The position numbers and the translations under genes were made by a program. Under the pieces are notes generated by a model. The model saw nothing but the letters and a program-made list of their open reading frames with translations. It searched no databases and had not been told where the DNA came from. From positions 1 through 31,559 of the IMG/VR virus record IMGVR_UViG_3300032797_000018: DNA of 31,559 nucleotides. One strand, given 5' to 3'. The stretch is from a virus. Positions 6,604-14,625 of this stretch are shown here, in pieces (the stretch's first letter is position 1; each line of letters starts with the position of its first letter).

Positions 6604-7043
6604 GCTCCACGCTCCCTTCTGGCCAACTCAATAGCAAGATTCCAGATCTCTGATGCTACGGCCGGAGTACAAGTTTTCTTGATACGGGCAAGAAAACCAC
6701 CCAGTGTGCGGTGTTGATGTAATAGGATATTCTGTGCCCGTAACTTGAGATCAACATCCTTAACTACTTGAATATGCACGCCATGTTCGTGACCAAAGAC
6801 TTCACAGCCCAAGGCATCTCGATAATTGCCTGCTGTTGCCTCTCTATAGAATCCTATCCCAGTTAGGAACACGGTATCAAGAGTCTTGACATCCGTAAAG
6901 AAATCGAGATCGGAATCCTTACTGTATCCACCTAAGGCATAGGAACCTGTCAGATGGAACATCATAGTAGGATGCGTAGACAGTGCGTAAACAATCCTTG
7001 CACGTTCATCAATGATGCCGATCAGGTCGCGTTCGGGTAACAT
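6600..7043 (-). CDS. Nucleotidyltransferase-fold protein, 147 aa
   Basis: The segment FHLTGSYALGGYSKDSDLDFF has the signature of the DNA polymerase beta-like nucleotidyltransferase superfamily: the GS pair (G33, S34) followed by DxD (D45, D47), which binds metal and nucleotide. The third carboxylate cannot be located with certainty; HVHIQVVKD-like positions (around residues 90-97) are candidates. It is short, equal to a minimal nucleotidyltransferase. Substrate unknown; such proteins modify RNA, proteins or antibiotics, or act as toxins with an HEPN partner, but no HEPN gene is visible beside it. Preceded by AAGGAGTAACTGGT. The DNA ligase lies 5 bases upstream. Confidence 0.7.
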   Translation of the reverse strand: MLPERDLIGIIDERARIVYALSTHPTMMFHLTGSYALGGYSKDSDLDFFTDVKTLDTVFLTGIGFYREATAGNYRDALGCEVFGHEHGVHIQVVKDVDLKLRAQNILLHQHRTLGGFLARIKKTCTPAVASEIWNLAIELARRERGA

Positions 7044-7048
7044 ACCAG

Positions 7049-8158
7049 TTACTCCTTGATATAAGAACGTTGATACCGAGCTTCCTGTGGGACACCATCC
7101 ACTGATGTCCCACGATACTGGAACGTGACGACTGTGCCACGTTGGAACTTCGGATTGTTCATCCAGTCTGGACAGATAGATCCAGGATTCTTAGATGCCC
7201 AATCCATCATTTCCACTGTCTCGAACTTGCGTTCCTCGTCTGTGAATCCCGACAACTCGAATACTAGATCACGTGGATCACTTGTCTTGCTCGGCATTTT
7301 TACGATTAGTGCGCCCATCAAACCTAACAACTTCGATCCCTTATCCGTTTCCCTACCTGTCGTGTAACCAACAACTGTTGCTTCGGAATCCTGTAACTTC
7401 TTCACTTTCAACAGTTTATACGTCCGTTCGCATACGTAAACTGATTCCGGTGCCCTCAACATTAGTCCTTCACCGCCGTCATTTGTTACGAGATCGAGTT
7501 CCTCTTGAATAGTTTTCACGGCGTCTGACGTAGAGAAAGACAGTTGTGTCTGAGTATGCGGAATCGTTATACTCCAGTCTACCAAGATCCGTTTCATGAT
7601 GGCATACGTAGTCTCGAATCTCGTTGACGGCGAAGGCATATAGGTTAGTGCGGCTAACCAATCCGGGCGTAACCAGTCCATGAACTTATGGAAATGCTTA
7701 CAGTAGTTGACACCATTGATATCGCCATCAGCCAGTATGGTGTCGAAAGATGGCATATCGAATATATAGTATTTCACCCGGCTCCAGGAGAAGGCTTCCA
7801 TGTTGCAGTCAATTTTCTTCAAGATTGACATGAGTTCCTGTCGCGGACAGTGCGGAATATACAGTTCGCCGTCAAGTGAGCATTTCGGTAATCTGTCTAG
7901 CCACCAAGCCGGTGCATGAACTACATTACCGTAGCGACTCCATAATCCAGTCGAAACTGGCGGAGTCAGGTATCGCTCGTCTTTCAGTTGGTTCGCCCAA
8001 GGAACCGTGTATTTCGGCATACCGCGAGTAATTCCACCATCCCACCAGCAGCGCATACCGTCGAGTTTCTCAGATAGAAACATGCCAGCAGCACAATCAC
8101 GTGCGGGTTCATACGTGTGCGCTAACTGTAGGAACTCTCTCTTGGTTTTGTTGGGCAT
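7049..8158 (-). CDS. ATP-dependent DNA ligase, 369 aa
   Basis: The adenylation motif FLSEKLDGMRCWW has the catalytic lysine (K31) and the KxDGxR pattern. Further nucleotidyltransferase motifs are visible: DGELYI (motif III area), EGLMLRAP (motif IV) and LLKVKKLQDSEATVVGY (motif V with linker). The C-terminal OB-fold region has FQYRGTSVDGVPQEARYQRS, close to phage T7-type ligases. It seals nicks using ATP and acts in replication and repair. The length fits small phage ligases. It sits in the gene row with the sigma factor, and starts at ATG behind GGAAGAATCAC. Confidence 0.93.
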   Translation of the reverse strand: MPNKTKREFLQLAHTYEPARDCAAGMFLSEKLDGMRCWWDGGITRGMPKYTVPWANQLKDERYLTPPVSTGLWSRYGNVVHAPAWWLDRLPKCSLDGELYIPHCPRQELMSILKKIDCNMEAFSWSRVKYYIFDMPSFDTILADGDINGVNYCKHFHKFMDWLRPDWLAALTYMPSPSTRFETTYAIMKRILVDWSITIPHTQTQLSFSTSDAVKTIQEELDLVTNDGGEGLMLRAPESVYVCERTYKLLKVKKLQDSEATVVGYTTGRETDKGSKLLGLMGALIVKMPSKTSDPRDLVFELSGFTDEERKFETVEMMDWASKNPGSICPDWMNNPKFQRGTVVTFQYRGTSVDGVPQEARYQRSYIKE

Positions 8159-8175
8159 GTGATTCTTCCTACTAG

Positions 8176-8385
8176 TTAGTTATCTAACACTTCGTAGTAG
8201 CAATTTCTTGGAGGATATGATAACTGCATAATTCTTGCTTGTTCTTTGAGTTCTTTAACTTTTTGAGTATCTTCCGGTGTCCAATTGATACCCAAACGTA
8301 TCGTATCATCCGACGGTGGTCCCATTTCCATCATAGGATTGTATCCCGATGGATAAATTTTATACTTTTTTAAGATTTCAATCAT
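8176..8385 (-). CDS. Small hypothetical protein, 69 aa
   Basis: I chose ATG at 8383-8385 over an in-frame GTG at 8392-8394, because GGTGA lies 6 bases before the ATG. The product begins MIEILKKYKIYPSGYNPMME, then has TWEDTQKVKELKEQAR-like acidic/basic helix content near the middle and ends YPPRNCYYEVLDN. No family recognised. Soluble and basic/acidic mixed. Confidence 0.6.
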   Translation of the reverse strand: MIEILKKYKIYPSGYNPMMEMGPPSDDTIRLGINWTPEDTQKVKELKEQARIMQLSYPPRNCYYEVLDN

Positions 8386-8403
8386 GGTTATCACCGTAGT
8401 TTG

Positions 8404-8880
8404 CTAGATGTGTAATCCTTTCCACCAATTATGCCAAGTTGGAAAGAATACTTCCATTGGATTCTTGATACCAATATTATGGCCACTTGAACAGTGTTTA
8501 GATTTCATAAAATTGTCCTGATTCCCAAGATAATAATGAAATGCCTCACTCACAAATCTAGTGGCTGTCTTACCTCGCACATCATCTAATAATGCATATA
8601 ATGATAAGTAATACGGACTCATAATATCTGGATAAATTGCAACAGTATATATACAACGTTGTTCTTTGTAGTGCATTAATGTTTCACCATCATCTATTAC
8701 TTTATATAAGTCTTCGAGTACCTCAAAATTATAAAATGGATACTTACCTTCTGTTGAGATTGTAACTTTAATACATCTATGAGAAGGCTTCCAAGCTCCA
8801 TAATCTAGACCATCTATTCTGTCAGGCATCTTACCTTCAAGAGGGTCCATAATCCAGTACTTAACTTCTGTGAAAGACAT
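8404..8880 (-). CDS. Hypothetical protein, 158 aa
   Basis: No family recognised. It is rich in aromatic residues, with several Trp, Tyr and Phe. A Gly/Asp turn (DRIDGLDYGAWKP) near residues 20-32 and a Cys/His cluster (MKSKHCSSGHN) near residues 125-135 stand out. It could be a small alpha/beta enzyme or a structural protein. Start is ATG behind AAAGGAGAAGTATC. It sits between the small gene at 8176 and the sigma factor on the same strand, with 25 bases to the sigma gene. Confidence 0.6.
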   Translation of the reverse strand: MSFTEVKYWIMDPLEGKMPDRIDGLDYGAWKPSHRCIKVTISTEGKYPFYNFEVLEDLYKVIDDGETLMHYKEQRCIYTVAIYPDIMSPYYLSLYALLDDVRGKTATRFVSEAFHYYLGNQDNFMKSKHCSSGHNIGIKNPMEVFFPTWHNWWKGLHI

Positions 8881-8905
8881 GATACTTCTCCTTTATCGTT
8901 AACTG

Positions 8906-9502
8906 TTATCGCCTTAAAAGTTTCTTGGCTTTAGCTTGGATGTCTTGTAGAATCTGTCCCACCCGTTGGAAACTCAACCCAACACATGGAGCGATGTCCC
9001 TGATGGTAGAACCTTTCAATCTCAGTGCAAGTATATTATACTCAGCATCTGTGAGATCGAGTTCTTTGATGAGATCTTCCAAGGTATCATGATAGATACC
9101 ATTGCCACCCGGTATATCATCCATTAATCCACCATCGGCGTCATGGACAATATCTACGTAAGGAACTTCACCTGTCTCCTTGAGTTCCTCGAAGAACGTC
9201 GTATGTTTTAATACGACTATAGATTTCACACGCATGGCTCTTAGACAGTGACTATTTACGTATGCCCCGATATATGTAGCGATACGTGCTGGCGGCTCAA
9301 ATGCGAGTGCAATCCTGTTTGCAGCGATTACTAATCCCTCGACCGCTGCGGCCCTAATATCTTGTGCATACTGCCAGTCAGCACCATACTGACTAGCAAT
9401 CGAAAGAGCAAGTGGCAAATAATCATGTACCAGTTTCTCGAAGGTAGAATTACCTTCTGGTACAGTGATTATGCCATCCCCTACCTTGACCGTGATTTCC
9501 AT
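8906..9502 (-). CDS. Sigma-70-family sigma factor, 198 aa
   Basis: I chose ATG at 9500-9502, behind CAGGAGCGATT. The N-terminal half resembles region 2 of extracytoplasmic/small sigma factors: a helix with LALSIASQYGADWQYAQDIRA, an acidic IDAA-like segment and a following helical part (RIATYIGAYVNSHCLRAMR, the -10-recognition helix area). Near the C-terminus, a region 4-like helix-turn-helix follows (LDLTDAEYNILALRLKG, then IRDIAPCVGLSFQRVGQIL). It probably binds host core RNA polymerase and directs phage gene expression. Its own promoter lies just upstream. Confidence 0.78.
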   Translation of the reverse strand: MEITVKVGDGIITVPEGNSTFEKLVHDYLPLALSIASQYGADWQYAQDIRAAAVEGLVIAANRIALAFEPPARIATYIGAYVNSHCLRAMRVKSIVVLKHTTFFEELKETGEVPYVDIVHDADGGLMDDIPGGNGIYHDTLEDLIKELDLTDAEYNILALRLKGSTIRDIAPCVGLSFQRVGQILQDIQAKAKKLLRR

Positions 9503-9522
9503 AATCGCTCCTGAGTATTCTA

Positions 9523-9632
9523 TAATCAAATCACGTGCCGGTGAAAGTATCTGTCATAATATAGCACGGAAAAATAACTTGTCAAGTCGAAAAGTGAAAT
9601 ATTTCCTATTTGTTTTTATCGTGATTTGATTA
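9523..9632. repeat. 13-bp inverted repeat around the sigma promoter
   Basis: TAATCAAATCACG at 9523-9535 and its reverse complement at 9620-9632 are exact. The pair lies on both sides of the promoter, which suggests an operator bound by a dimer, possibly with DNA looping. The same motif (12 of 13 bases) is in the leader of ParB-like protein 2 at 19985-19996. Confidence 0.8.
9556..9585 (-). promoter_or_regulatory. Sigma-70-type promoter for the sigma factor gene
   Basis: A perfect TTGACA at 9580-9585 (minus-strand reading) lies before TATATT at 9558-9563 (16 bp apart) or TATTAT at 9556-9561 (18 bp apart). Transcription would start near 9549-9551, leaving a leader of about 48 bases before the ATG at 9502. 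It is closer to the host sigma-70 consensus than the other candidate promoters in the window. Confidence 0.75.
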
Positions 9633-9672
9633 GTGTAACCAATTATTATTAGCGATTGTCAATCAAATCAGA

Positions 9673-10164
9673 TCATTGACAACTAATCATCGCCCAGAAC
9701 TCACGTGCCCGGAATCCTAATGGATTGTTTTCGATGCTATATACATATCCCTTCGGTGGAGTTGGATCGTATATCTTACTCTCTAGATGGTTCCACACCA
9801 CGGCGTGTCCGCCATTCGGTTTTTCGCCAACAAAGATTCCAGAATATTTATTTAAGTATTGCTGGAATCTTACTTCCAATTTAGTCTCGGTATCCATCAG
9901 TTGCCAATCCGCGTCCATACCTACTGGCGCCATACGCGGGAAGTACTCAATCAACACTAACGCTTTCCCACGTCTCAAGAAACAATCAACGATCTCTTGT
10001 ATATGGAATGACCGTATCCTATGTATTGGCTTCTCGGCCGACGGCCACCAAATCTCATTCCCAGTGTGTCCGATCTCGGCCCTTAACTCATCTGGATGGA
10101 CTTCCAGTAGCATTGCTGCCGCTGTCAAGATGCAGTGAGGCCCGATCTGTACCAGTATTCTCAT
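9673..10164 (-). CDS. Papain/C39-like cysteine peptidase-fold protein, 163 aa
   Basis: The N-terminal QIGPHCILTAAAML has the Q...C arrangement of papain-like C39 peptidases (Q6, C11 with the ATG at 10162-10164). Later come GGHAVVWNH (H120) and KIYDPTPP (D133), completing a Cys-His-Asp site in the right order, so catalysis is plausible. Start choice is uncertain: an in-frame ATG at 10171-10173 and a TTG at 10177-10179 exist. The coding region overlaps the NYN gene by 77 bases in another frame. Possible roles are protein processing, toxin or anti-defence activity; none is shown by the sequence. Confidence 0.6.
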   Translation of the reverse strand: MRILVQIGPHCILTAAAMLLEVHPDELRAEIGHTGNEIWWPSAEKPIHRIRSFHIQEIVDCFLRRGKALVLIEYFPRMAPVGMDADWQLMDTETKLEVRFQQYLNKYSGIFVGEKPNGGHAVVWNHLESKIYDPTPPKGYVYSIENNPLGFRAREFWAMISCQ

Positions 10165-10651
10165 TTTTGGCATCTTCAATTAAGGATTCAGGAATCTCGA
10201 TTGCTTGTGAGCAAGTATCACGGAGATCTCGAGAGATGTTACAAGCAATCACTATAACACTCTTGCCTTGTCCCATGACGAGATCAACTAACGGTTGGAA
10301 GTCACCATCTGCACTTCCAAGTATTACTATGTCGAGATTCGGTAATGCTTTGATTATGTCAACAACGATTCCGACATCCCAATTGGCCTTATACTTCGGC
10401 GCTTGCCCGGCATTCGTAAAGACCTTCAGTTGCTTGTACCGTGGCAGATAGCCGATCTGCCGTAAGCAAGAGATGAACGGCTTAGCTTCCGCATTCATCT
10501 GTGCTCCATAGGCATTCGCTACAACCACGTCACCGAGATCTTTTACGTAATCTAAGAATTTCTTATAATCCAGTTTTCTCTTTCCGAACTTTGATAGTAC
10601 GGAATAGTAGAGATTACTAACATCTATATAGATACCAATACGCTTAGCCAT
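10088..10651 (-). CDS. NYN domain protein (LabA/DUF88-like ribonuclease), 187 aa
   Basis: I chose ATG at 10649-10651, behind AAGGAACCTACAA. Family motifs are IGIYIDVSNLYYS (first aspartate, D10), WDVGIVVDI (D92, D98) and VILGSADGDFQPLVD (D115, D117). These acidic residues form the metal site of NYN/PIN-like nucleases, which cut RNA or nicked DNA. A polar, probably disordered tail follows (about 25 residues, NENTGTDRASLHLDSGS...). Its 3' part overlaps the peptidase-like gene. It overlaps the VRR-NUC-like gene by 8 bases upstream and so is in the same transcript. Confidence 0.82.
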   Translation of the reverse strand: MAKRIGIYIDVSNLYYSVLSKFGKRKLDYKKFLDYVKDLGDVVVANAYGAQMNAEAKPFISCLRQIGYLPRYKQLKVFTNAGQAPKYKANWDVGIVVDIIKALPNLDIVILGSADGDFQPLVDLVMGQGKSVIVIACNISRDLRDTCSQAIEIPESLIEDAKNENTGTDRASLHLDSGSNATGSPSR

Positions 10652-11027
10652 TTGTAGGTTCCTTGTAATCATTCCAGCCGCGTTCTTGTCTCCACGCTAA
10701 AGTGAACGTCCACCAATTAGCTGGTTGAAAAAGTTTCTTGTATTCTTCTTCTGTTGCAGCTATTAGAATCCAGACTCCCGATCCATACGCACAAAGTTTC
10801 GGCCAATGTTCTAGTTGGGCTGGTGTAAATCTATAACCACTCGGATTCTTTATATCTATCCATCTATGACCATACCTACAATGGCAGATAAATAGATCTG
10901 GTAATCCTACCTGATAAGCATTACCGTGGGTGGTTAAAGTATACCAATCCTTGGCCCGGAGCATACTGATAACGTCACGTTGTATCTTAGCTTCCGGACC
11001 CGTGGACTCTTTGAATCGGGGAGGCAT
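10644..11027 (-). CDS. VRR-NUC-like nuclease (PD-(D/E)xK), 127 aa
   Basis: Key features are an N-terminal Glu (E12), then a helix (IQRDVISMLRAKDWY), then QVGLPDLFI (D44) and WIDIKNP (D58-I-K60). The order E...GxPD...DxK is typical of VRR-NUC and related PD-(D/E)xK nucleases, which act in DNA repair or Holliday junction resolution in phages. It is short but complete for the small phage version. The start is ATG at 11025-11027 with GAG 5 bases upstream. The NYN gene follows with an 8-base overlap. Confidence 0.85.
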   Translation of the reverse strand: MPPRFKESTGPEAKIQRDVISMLRAKDWYTLTTHGNAYQVGLPDLFICHCRYGHRWIDIKNPSGYRFTPAQLEHWPKLCAYGSGVWILIAATEEEYKKLFQPANWWTFTLAWRQERGWNDYKEPTNG

Positions 11028-11045
11028 GTTTACTCAGTATAGATT

Positions 11046-11561
11046 TCAGCCAGGACTAGTAACTGAATCGCCCGTGTCATCTTTACTTGGTACTTCTGTG
11101 TCTCTTGACTCAGGCTTTGTTTCAGATTGTCGAGTTGATTCTGCTCCATTACCACTACTGACGCCAGCGTCGTTCGGAGTTTCAGGATTTCCGCTCTCAC
11201 TACGCTTGCTTCCCGAATCAGGATTATCGCCTGGGATTCGTAGAACTCCGGGCTCGCCGTCTCCACTACGAACTTCAGTGGTCCGTTTTCCTTGGGATTG
11301 AAGGTTGCGTCTCTCAGCAGCTCTCTTACCCTCTTCAAGCATACTCTTGTATCTGTCAGTGATTTCTTTGTCATTTAGGAATCCCTTCTTTTGTAGAACT
11401 TGGATTGCTGCTACTGTCTGTTGTAATACTGCTGACCAACTATTCAATTGGCGTATAATAAGTTTCTGGTGCTCCACCAGCTGTTCTTGAGTCTTCTTGA
11501 CTTGCTCGAAGGAAGCGAGGATGGCTTTTCTTTGCAGCTTTCTGTTTAGCTTTACTTGCAC
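11046..11561 (-). CDS. Coiled-coil protein with disordered tail (GTG start), 171 aa
   Basis: I chose GTG at 11559-11561, behind GGAG at 7 bases. The N-terminal part (about residues 15-85) is a long amphipathic helix: ILASFEQVKKTQEQLVEHQ, then VLQQTVAAIQVLQKKG. It then has a charged helix and, from about residue 90, a Ser/Gly/Pro/Glu-rich tail that looks disordered. Codon positions in the second half of this frame have purine-rich first and A/T-rich third positions like real genes nearby. Its first 122 bases overlap the 163-aa gene in another frame (see findings). Function unknown; it could be an adaptor, scaffold or tail protein. Confidence 0.6.
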   Translation of the reverse strand: MQVKLNRKLQRKAILASFEQVKKTQEQLVEHQKLIIRQLNSWSAVLQQTVAAIQVLQKKGFLNDKEITDRYKSMLEEGKRAAERRNLQSQGKRTTEVRSGDGEPGVLRIPGDNPDSGSKRSESGNPETPNDAGVSSGNGAESTRQSETKPESRDTEVPSKDDTGDSVTSPG

Positions 11562-11931
11562 GTGTCATCTCCGTTACTTTGGTTTTACAGAACAGGTCAG
11601 GACGATTATGAATCGCCATATGAGCCTTCAAGACTCTTAAAGCGGTATTCAACATTATTACTTCGCGATGATCCTCGAATCCTTCCCAGTTCTTATAACG
11701 TTCCCAAATCTCCTCTGGTAATAGTTCCTTTATTTCTAGTATCTTAGCATATTGATTACCTTGTATATTCAGTAACCAGTTAAGGGCAGTGGTGAATACT
11801 TCTGGATACAAGTGGTCAATATCATCTTTGGGTAACTCATAGTGTTCTAAGTTAATACCAGCCTCAACTAGTACTGGGCGCATCTCAAATAGAGTACGCT
11901 TAATATCTTTGAGAATTTCAACCTTCTGCAT
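11440..11931 (-). CDS. Hypothetical protein with basic C-terminal tail, 163 aa
   Basis: ATG at 11929-11931 follows GGAGCAATGAAAA. The N-terminal 120 residues are helical and mostly acidic (e.g. LPEEIWERYKNWEGF). A strongly basic tail follows (TRASKAKQKAAKKSHPRFL), ending TYYTPIE. The tail is in the region overlapped by the next gene. Whether the last 40 residues are truly made is uncertain, but A/T-rich third positions in this frame support it. No family recognised. It overlaps the 110-aa gene by 14 bases. Confidence 0.6.
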   Translation of the reverse strand: MQKVEILKDIKRTLFEMRPVLVEAGINLEHYELPKDDIDHLYPEVFTTALNWLLNIQGNQYAKILEIKELLPEEIWERYKNWEGFEDHREVIMLNTALRVLKAHMAIHNRPDLFCKTKVTEMTRASKAKQKAAKKSHPRFLRASQEDSRTAGGAPETYYTPIE

Positions 11932-12250
11932 TTTTCATTGCTCCATCAATTGCCGTGATTAATTCAGCTTTTGACAACCTGGAATAGTTCACTATGTGTA
12001 ATAATCTTGCTCTTTCTGCTAGTTGACGATAATTCATTTCTGCCGTACTAATAGATGGATGAGTCTTAATCCAAAGTAATAATCCTTCTTTATTAGTTTT
12101 CTCGATAAGTTGAAGTGCCTCCTGCTTCTTTTCATCTGTTGAATTGTCCCACAGTACCTCGAACTCGATCTTACATATAATTGTTAAGACACTACGTGTG
12201 CGCAAACAAGTATTGTGTAACTCTTCACGTAGTCGAAGTATTCCAATCAT
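11918..12250 (-). CDS. Protein with SAP/Rho-N-like C-terminal motif, 110 aa
   Basis: I chose ATG at 12248-12250, which shares one base with the polymerase stop (TAATG) and has GGAGAAATA before it. The C-terminal half has YRQLAERARLLHIVNYSRL followed by SKAELITAI, resembling the SAP or Rho N-terminal helix-extended-helix motif that binds nucleic acid. The first half is a helical region with LREELHNTCLRTRS. A nucleic acid-binding role next to the polymerase is plausible. The family assignment rests on this short motif only. Confidence 0.6.
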   Translation of the reverse strand: MIGILRLREELHNTCLRTRSVLTIICKIEFEVLWDNSTDEKKQEALQLIEKTNKEGLLLWIKTHPSISTAEMNYRQLAERARLLHIVNYSRLSKAELITAIDGAMKNAEG

Positions 12251-14601
12251 TATTTCTCCGCCCAAGTTTTAAGACTGGTTTTCCATTTCATCGCTAGTAA
12301 TGGAACAACACCGTGATGTTCATCAATGAAAGAATTAACTATAGCTTTACTTTCAGCAACATAATCAGTAATAGTTGGTGCCAGTACCTCATCATGGACG
12401 TTCATTGGTTGTATACGCCAATTATTGATTCCTGCTGGCTGAATATTCCATAAGTAATATTGTAAAGTTTTCGTTAAACTAGCACCAGACGACTGGATTA
12501 CGTGATTCGCAGCCGCCCGCATATTAGCTGCTTGTTGAGCGAATGCTGCAGCATATAATGCTGAACGCACAGCACCGCAAGCAGTCTGTTCGCGATCACG
12601 TCTAACAACCTTGAACTTGAGTGTGTTCCAAGGTTTCGGTGGATCTTCCGCCAACTCGAATAGAGCTTTACAAATAGTATTTTCTAGTGTGAAATACCTA
12701 CGGAATCCAAATAACGATTCAATATAATCCGAAGCATCATGCCACTCTACTCTTGTACCGATACCACCATTCTGTCTCATACTGCAGAACTGATCGAAAA
12801 TCTTTCTGCGTTCCTCGCCCCACTTCTTGAAGTCTTTGCAGAAGTTATGATAGGCTTCTGCTGCTACAGATTCCGATATCCCTACACGGGTCTGTAGTGT
12901 ATAGGCTTCACCACCGTAGAGCATGGCGAATACACCATTCTTTGCTCTGGTATATTTATCCTGCTCGTTCGGTAATCCCTTAGTCGCTAGGATTTCTTCG
13001 TAGGTGAGTGGAGGGAACAAGTAAGTTCCAAAGATTCCATGAATCTTTTTCCCTGATGTAAGCATTTCATGCATTCTAGGATCTTTGTAAACAGCATCTG
13101 CAATGGTAACTTCTTGTCCGTCAAAGTCACCGCCACAAAGTACCAATCCCCCATCGGCCAATGGGAAACATGACCTAATTTCTTTAGCTCGTTTGATGCC
13201 TTGAGGATTAAGTCCATCTGCACCTGACATGCGGGTACTAAGAGTACCAATAACATTGAAGGAAGCATGGAACCGACCAGCAAGAATGAGTTTATCGAGG
13301 AGTTCGATTTCCTTGACTGCATGACGGGCATCAAGAATTTCTCTAGCTCGGATTGCAGCGGGGTGTGGTTCATCAGTTGCGACAAGTCCGTCTTCGCAAT
13401 CTTTACATCCAATTCCTTCACACTTCGTGCAAACATTAGAGACTTTCCACTTCGCGATTTCTTCAAGGATTATACCCTTCGTAGTCATCTTACCATTAAT
13501 ATTCATGGTAAGTAATTCTGTCTCTGACATTACCTGTCGTAGATATTTCTTACAAACTTCTGGTGACTGGAAATTATATGGTAGATTCTCGATATGCTGT
13601 ACTGCTTTATCTCGTAAAGCAGTCATTGCTTCCTTGTTGATGCTGAATCCACGCCATCTTACGGCTGCCACCATAGTAGCCAAGACGCTATCAATATCAC
13701 TGCAAGTAGGGCTACCAAAGTGTTTATATAAATCGCGTGTATATTTAACATCATCAGAAGCATACTGACGAGCAATACTATTGAAATTCCAATGAGTGAT
13801 ATGTCGTTTAATAACTGCCGGCCATTTATTATACCAATTCTCTGGCGAAGGTTGCCTAAGCACCTTACGACCGGAAGACAGTTCCGTATAAAACGGTGCA
13901 GTCGCATATGGTGCATATCCGAATTCTAGTGGTTTGAATGCATCATCTACTTCTACGTCTGAGAACAGTTTAATGGATTCCACATCAACACCCAAGGCAT
14001 CGGCGGCTAGGGCTTTTAATGCACTAGACGGCGCGAACGTTAATACGACATCCTTGAAGTCTGGGATGACTTCGTTCATGTCATCAAAGATGTCGTGTAC
14101 TGTCCATCGATCCTTGCTATTCTTTCTAGCAAAATAGATATCTGGAAACTTGATTCTGTTATCAAGTTCCCGGACGAGTTCACGGGCTAATGCGGTGGGC
14201 ACCCGCTTAATACGGACTTCATCTCGGTCCATAGTGGATTGATAAGAAGTCTTACGTGCATGTAACATGAGATCGAGTGACTGCATGGGTTTCAGACAAG
14301 GACCAAAACGTCCTTGTTCTTCCTTCACAGCATACTCTTCTATTACATCTTCTAGATAAACATTCTGATTACTAATTAGTTGCAGGGTGGTATACATCTG
14401 GCAGATATGAAACCAGTCAAACGCCAGATTGAAACCGCATATACCTTCTTCGTGATAAACAATCTCTTCGATAACCGAGATAGTCTCGGCTACTGGATTC
14501 TTCCAGGGCGAATACAGTTCGATATCACCGTCGCCGTGGGCATATTGCAAGAGTACAATAGGCCCATGATAACCGCAAGTCTCTGTATCTAGAAATATCA
14601 T
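12250..14601 (-). CDS. Family A DNA polymerase with 3'-5' exonuclease, 783 aa
   Basis: Exonuclease motifs are DTETCG (D5, E7), FNLAFDW (D62) and YASDDVKYT (Y280, D284). Polymerase motifs are A (CGGDFDGQEVTIAD, residues 489-502), B (RAKNGVFAMLYGG, 552-564) and C (NVHDEV, 734-739). It copies DNA and proofreads. A CTKCEGIGCKDC insertion (C391, C394, C399, C402) sits between exonuclease and palm, and is unusual for the family. It lacks a 5'-3' exonuclease domain, as many phage polymerases do. The start is ATG, with AAGA just upstream. The gene is followed by the SAP-like gene with a one-base overlap. Confidence 0.95.
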   Translation of the reverse strand: MIFLDTETCGYHGPIVLLQYAHGDGDIELYSPWKNPVAETISVIEEIVYHEEGICGFNLAFDWFHICQMYTTLQLISNQNVYLEDVIEEYAVKEEQGRFGPCLKPMQSLDLMLHARKTSYQSTMDRDEVRIKRVPTALARELVRELDNRIKFPDIYFARKNSKDRWTVHDIFDDMNEVIPDFKDVVLTFAPSSALKALAADALGVDVESIKLFSDVEVDDAFKPLEFGYAPYATAPFYTELSSGRKVLRQPSPENWYNKWPAVIKRHITHWNFNSIARQYASDDVKYTRDLYKHFGSPTCSDIDSVLATMVAAVRWRGFSINKEAMTALRDKAVQHIENLPYNFQSPEVCKKYLRQVMSETELLTMNINGKMTTKGIILEEIAKWKVSNVCTKCEGIGCKDCEDGLVATDEPHPAAIRAREILDARHAVKEIELLDKLILAGRFHASFNVIGTLSTRMSGADGLNPQGIKRAKEIRSCFPLADGGLVLCGGDFDGQEVTIADAVYKDPRMHEMLTSGKKIHGIFGTYLFPPLTYEEILATKGLPNEQDKYTRAKNGVFAMLYGGEAYTLQTRVGISESVAAEAYHNFCKDFKKWGEERRKIFDQFCSMRQNGGIGTRVEWHDASDYIESLFGFRRYFTLENTICKALFELAEDPPKPWNTLKFKVVRRDREQTACGAVRSALYAAAFAQQAANMRAAANHVIQSSGASLTKTLQYYLWNIQPAGINNWRIQPMNVHDEVLAPTITDYVAESKAIVNSFIDEHHGVVPLLAMKWKTSLKTWAEK

Positions 14602-14625
14602 TATTTCTTATGTAGTAGATACTAT

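Larger units (their letters stand above)
9503..9672. promoter_or_regulatory. Regulatory region of the sigma factor gene
   Basis: 170 bp without a gene. On the minus strand it has TTGACA at 9580-9585 and a -10 box: TATATT at 9558-9563 (16-bp spacing) or TATTAT at 9556-9561 (18-bp spacing). A 13-base motif TAATCAAATCACG occurs at 9523-9535 and inverted at 9620-9632, on both sides of the promoter. A related copy (AATCAAATCA) is at 9661-9670. Confidence 0.8.

Noticed and set aside
11030-11374. Minus-strand frame of 114 codons overlapping the 171-aa coiled-coil gene
   Set aside because: Its third positions are G-rich because they are the first positions of the overlapping gene's codons. I treat it as a shadow, although its protein looks helical and it has a moderate ribosome-binding site, so it is not fully excluded.
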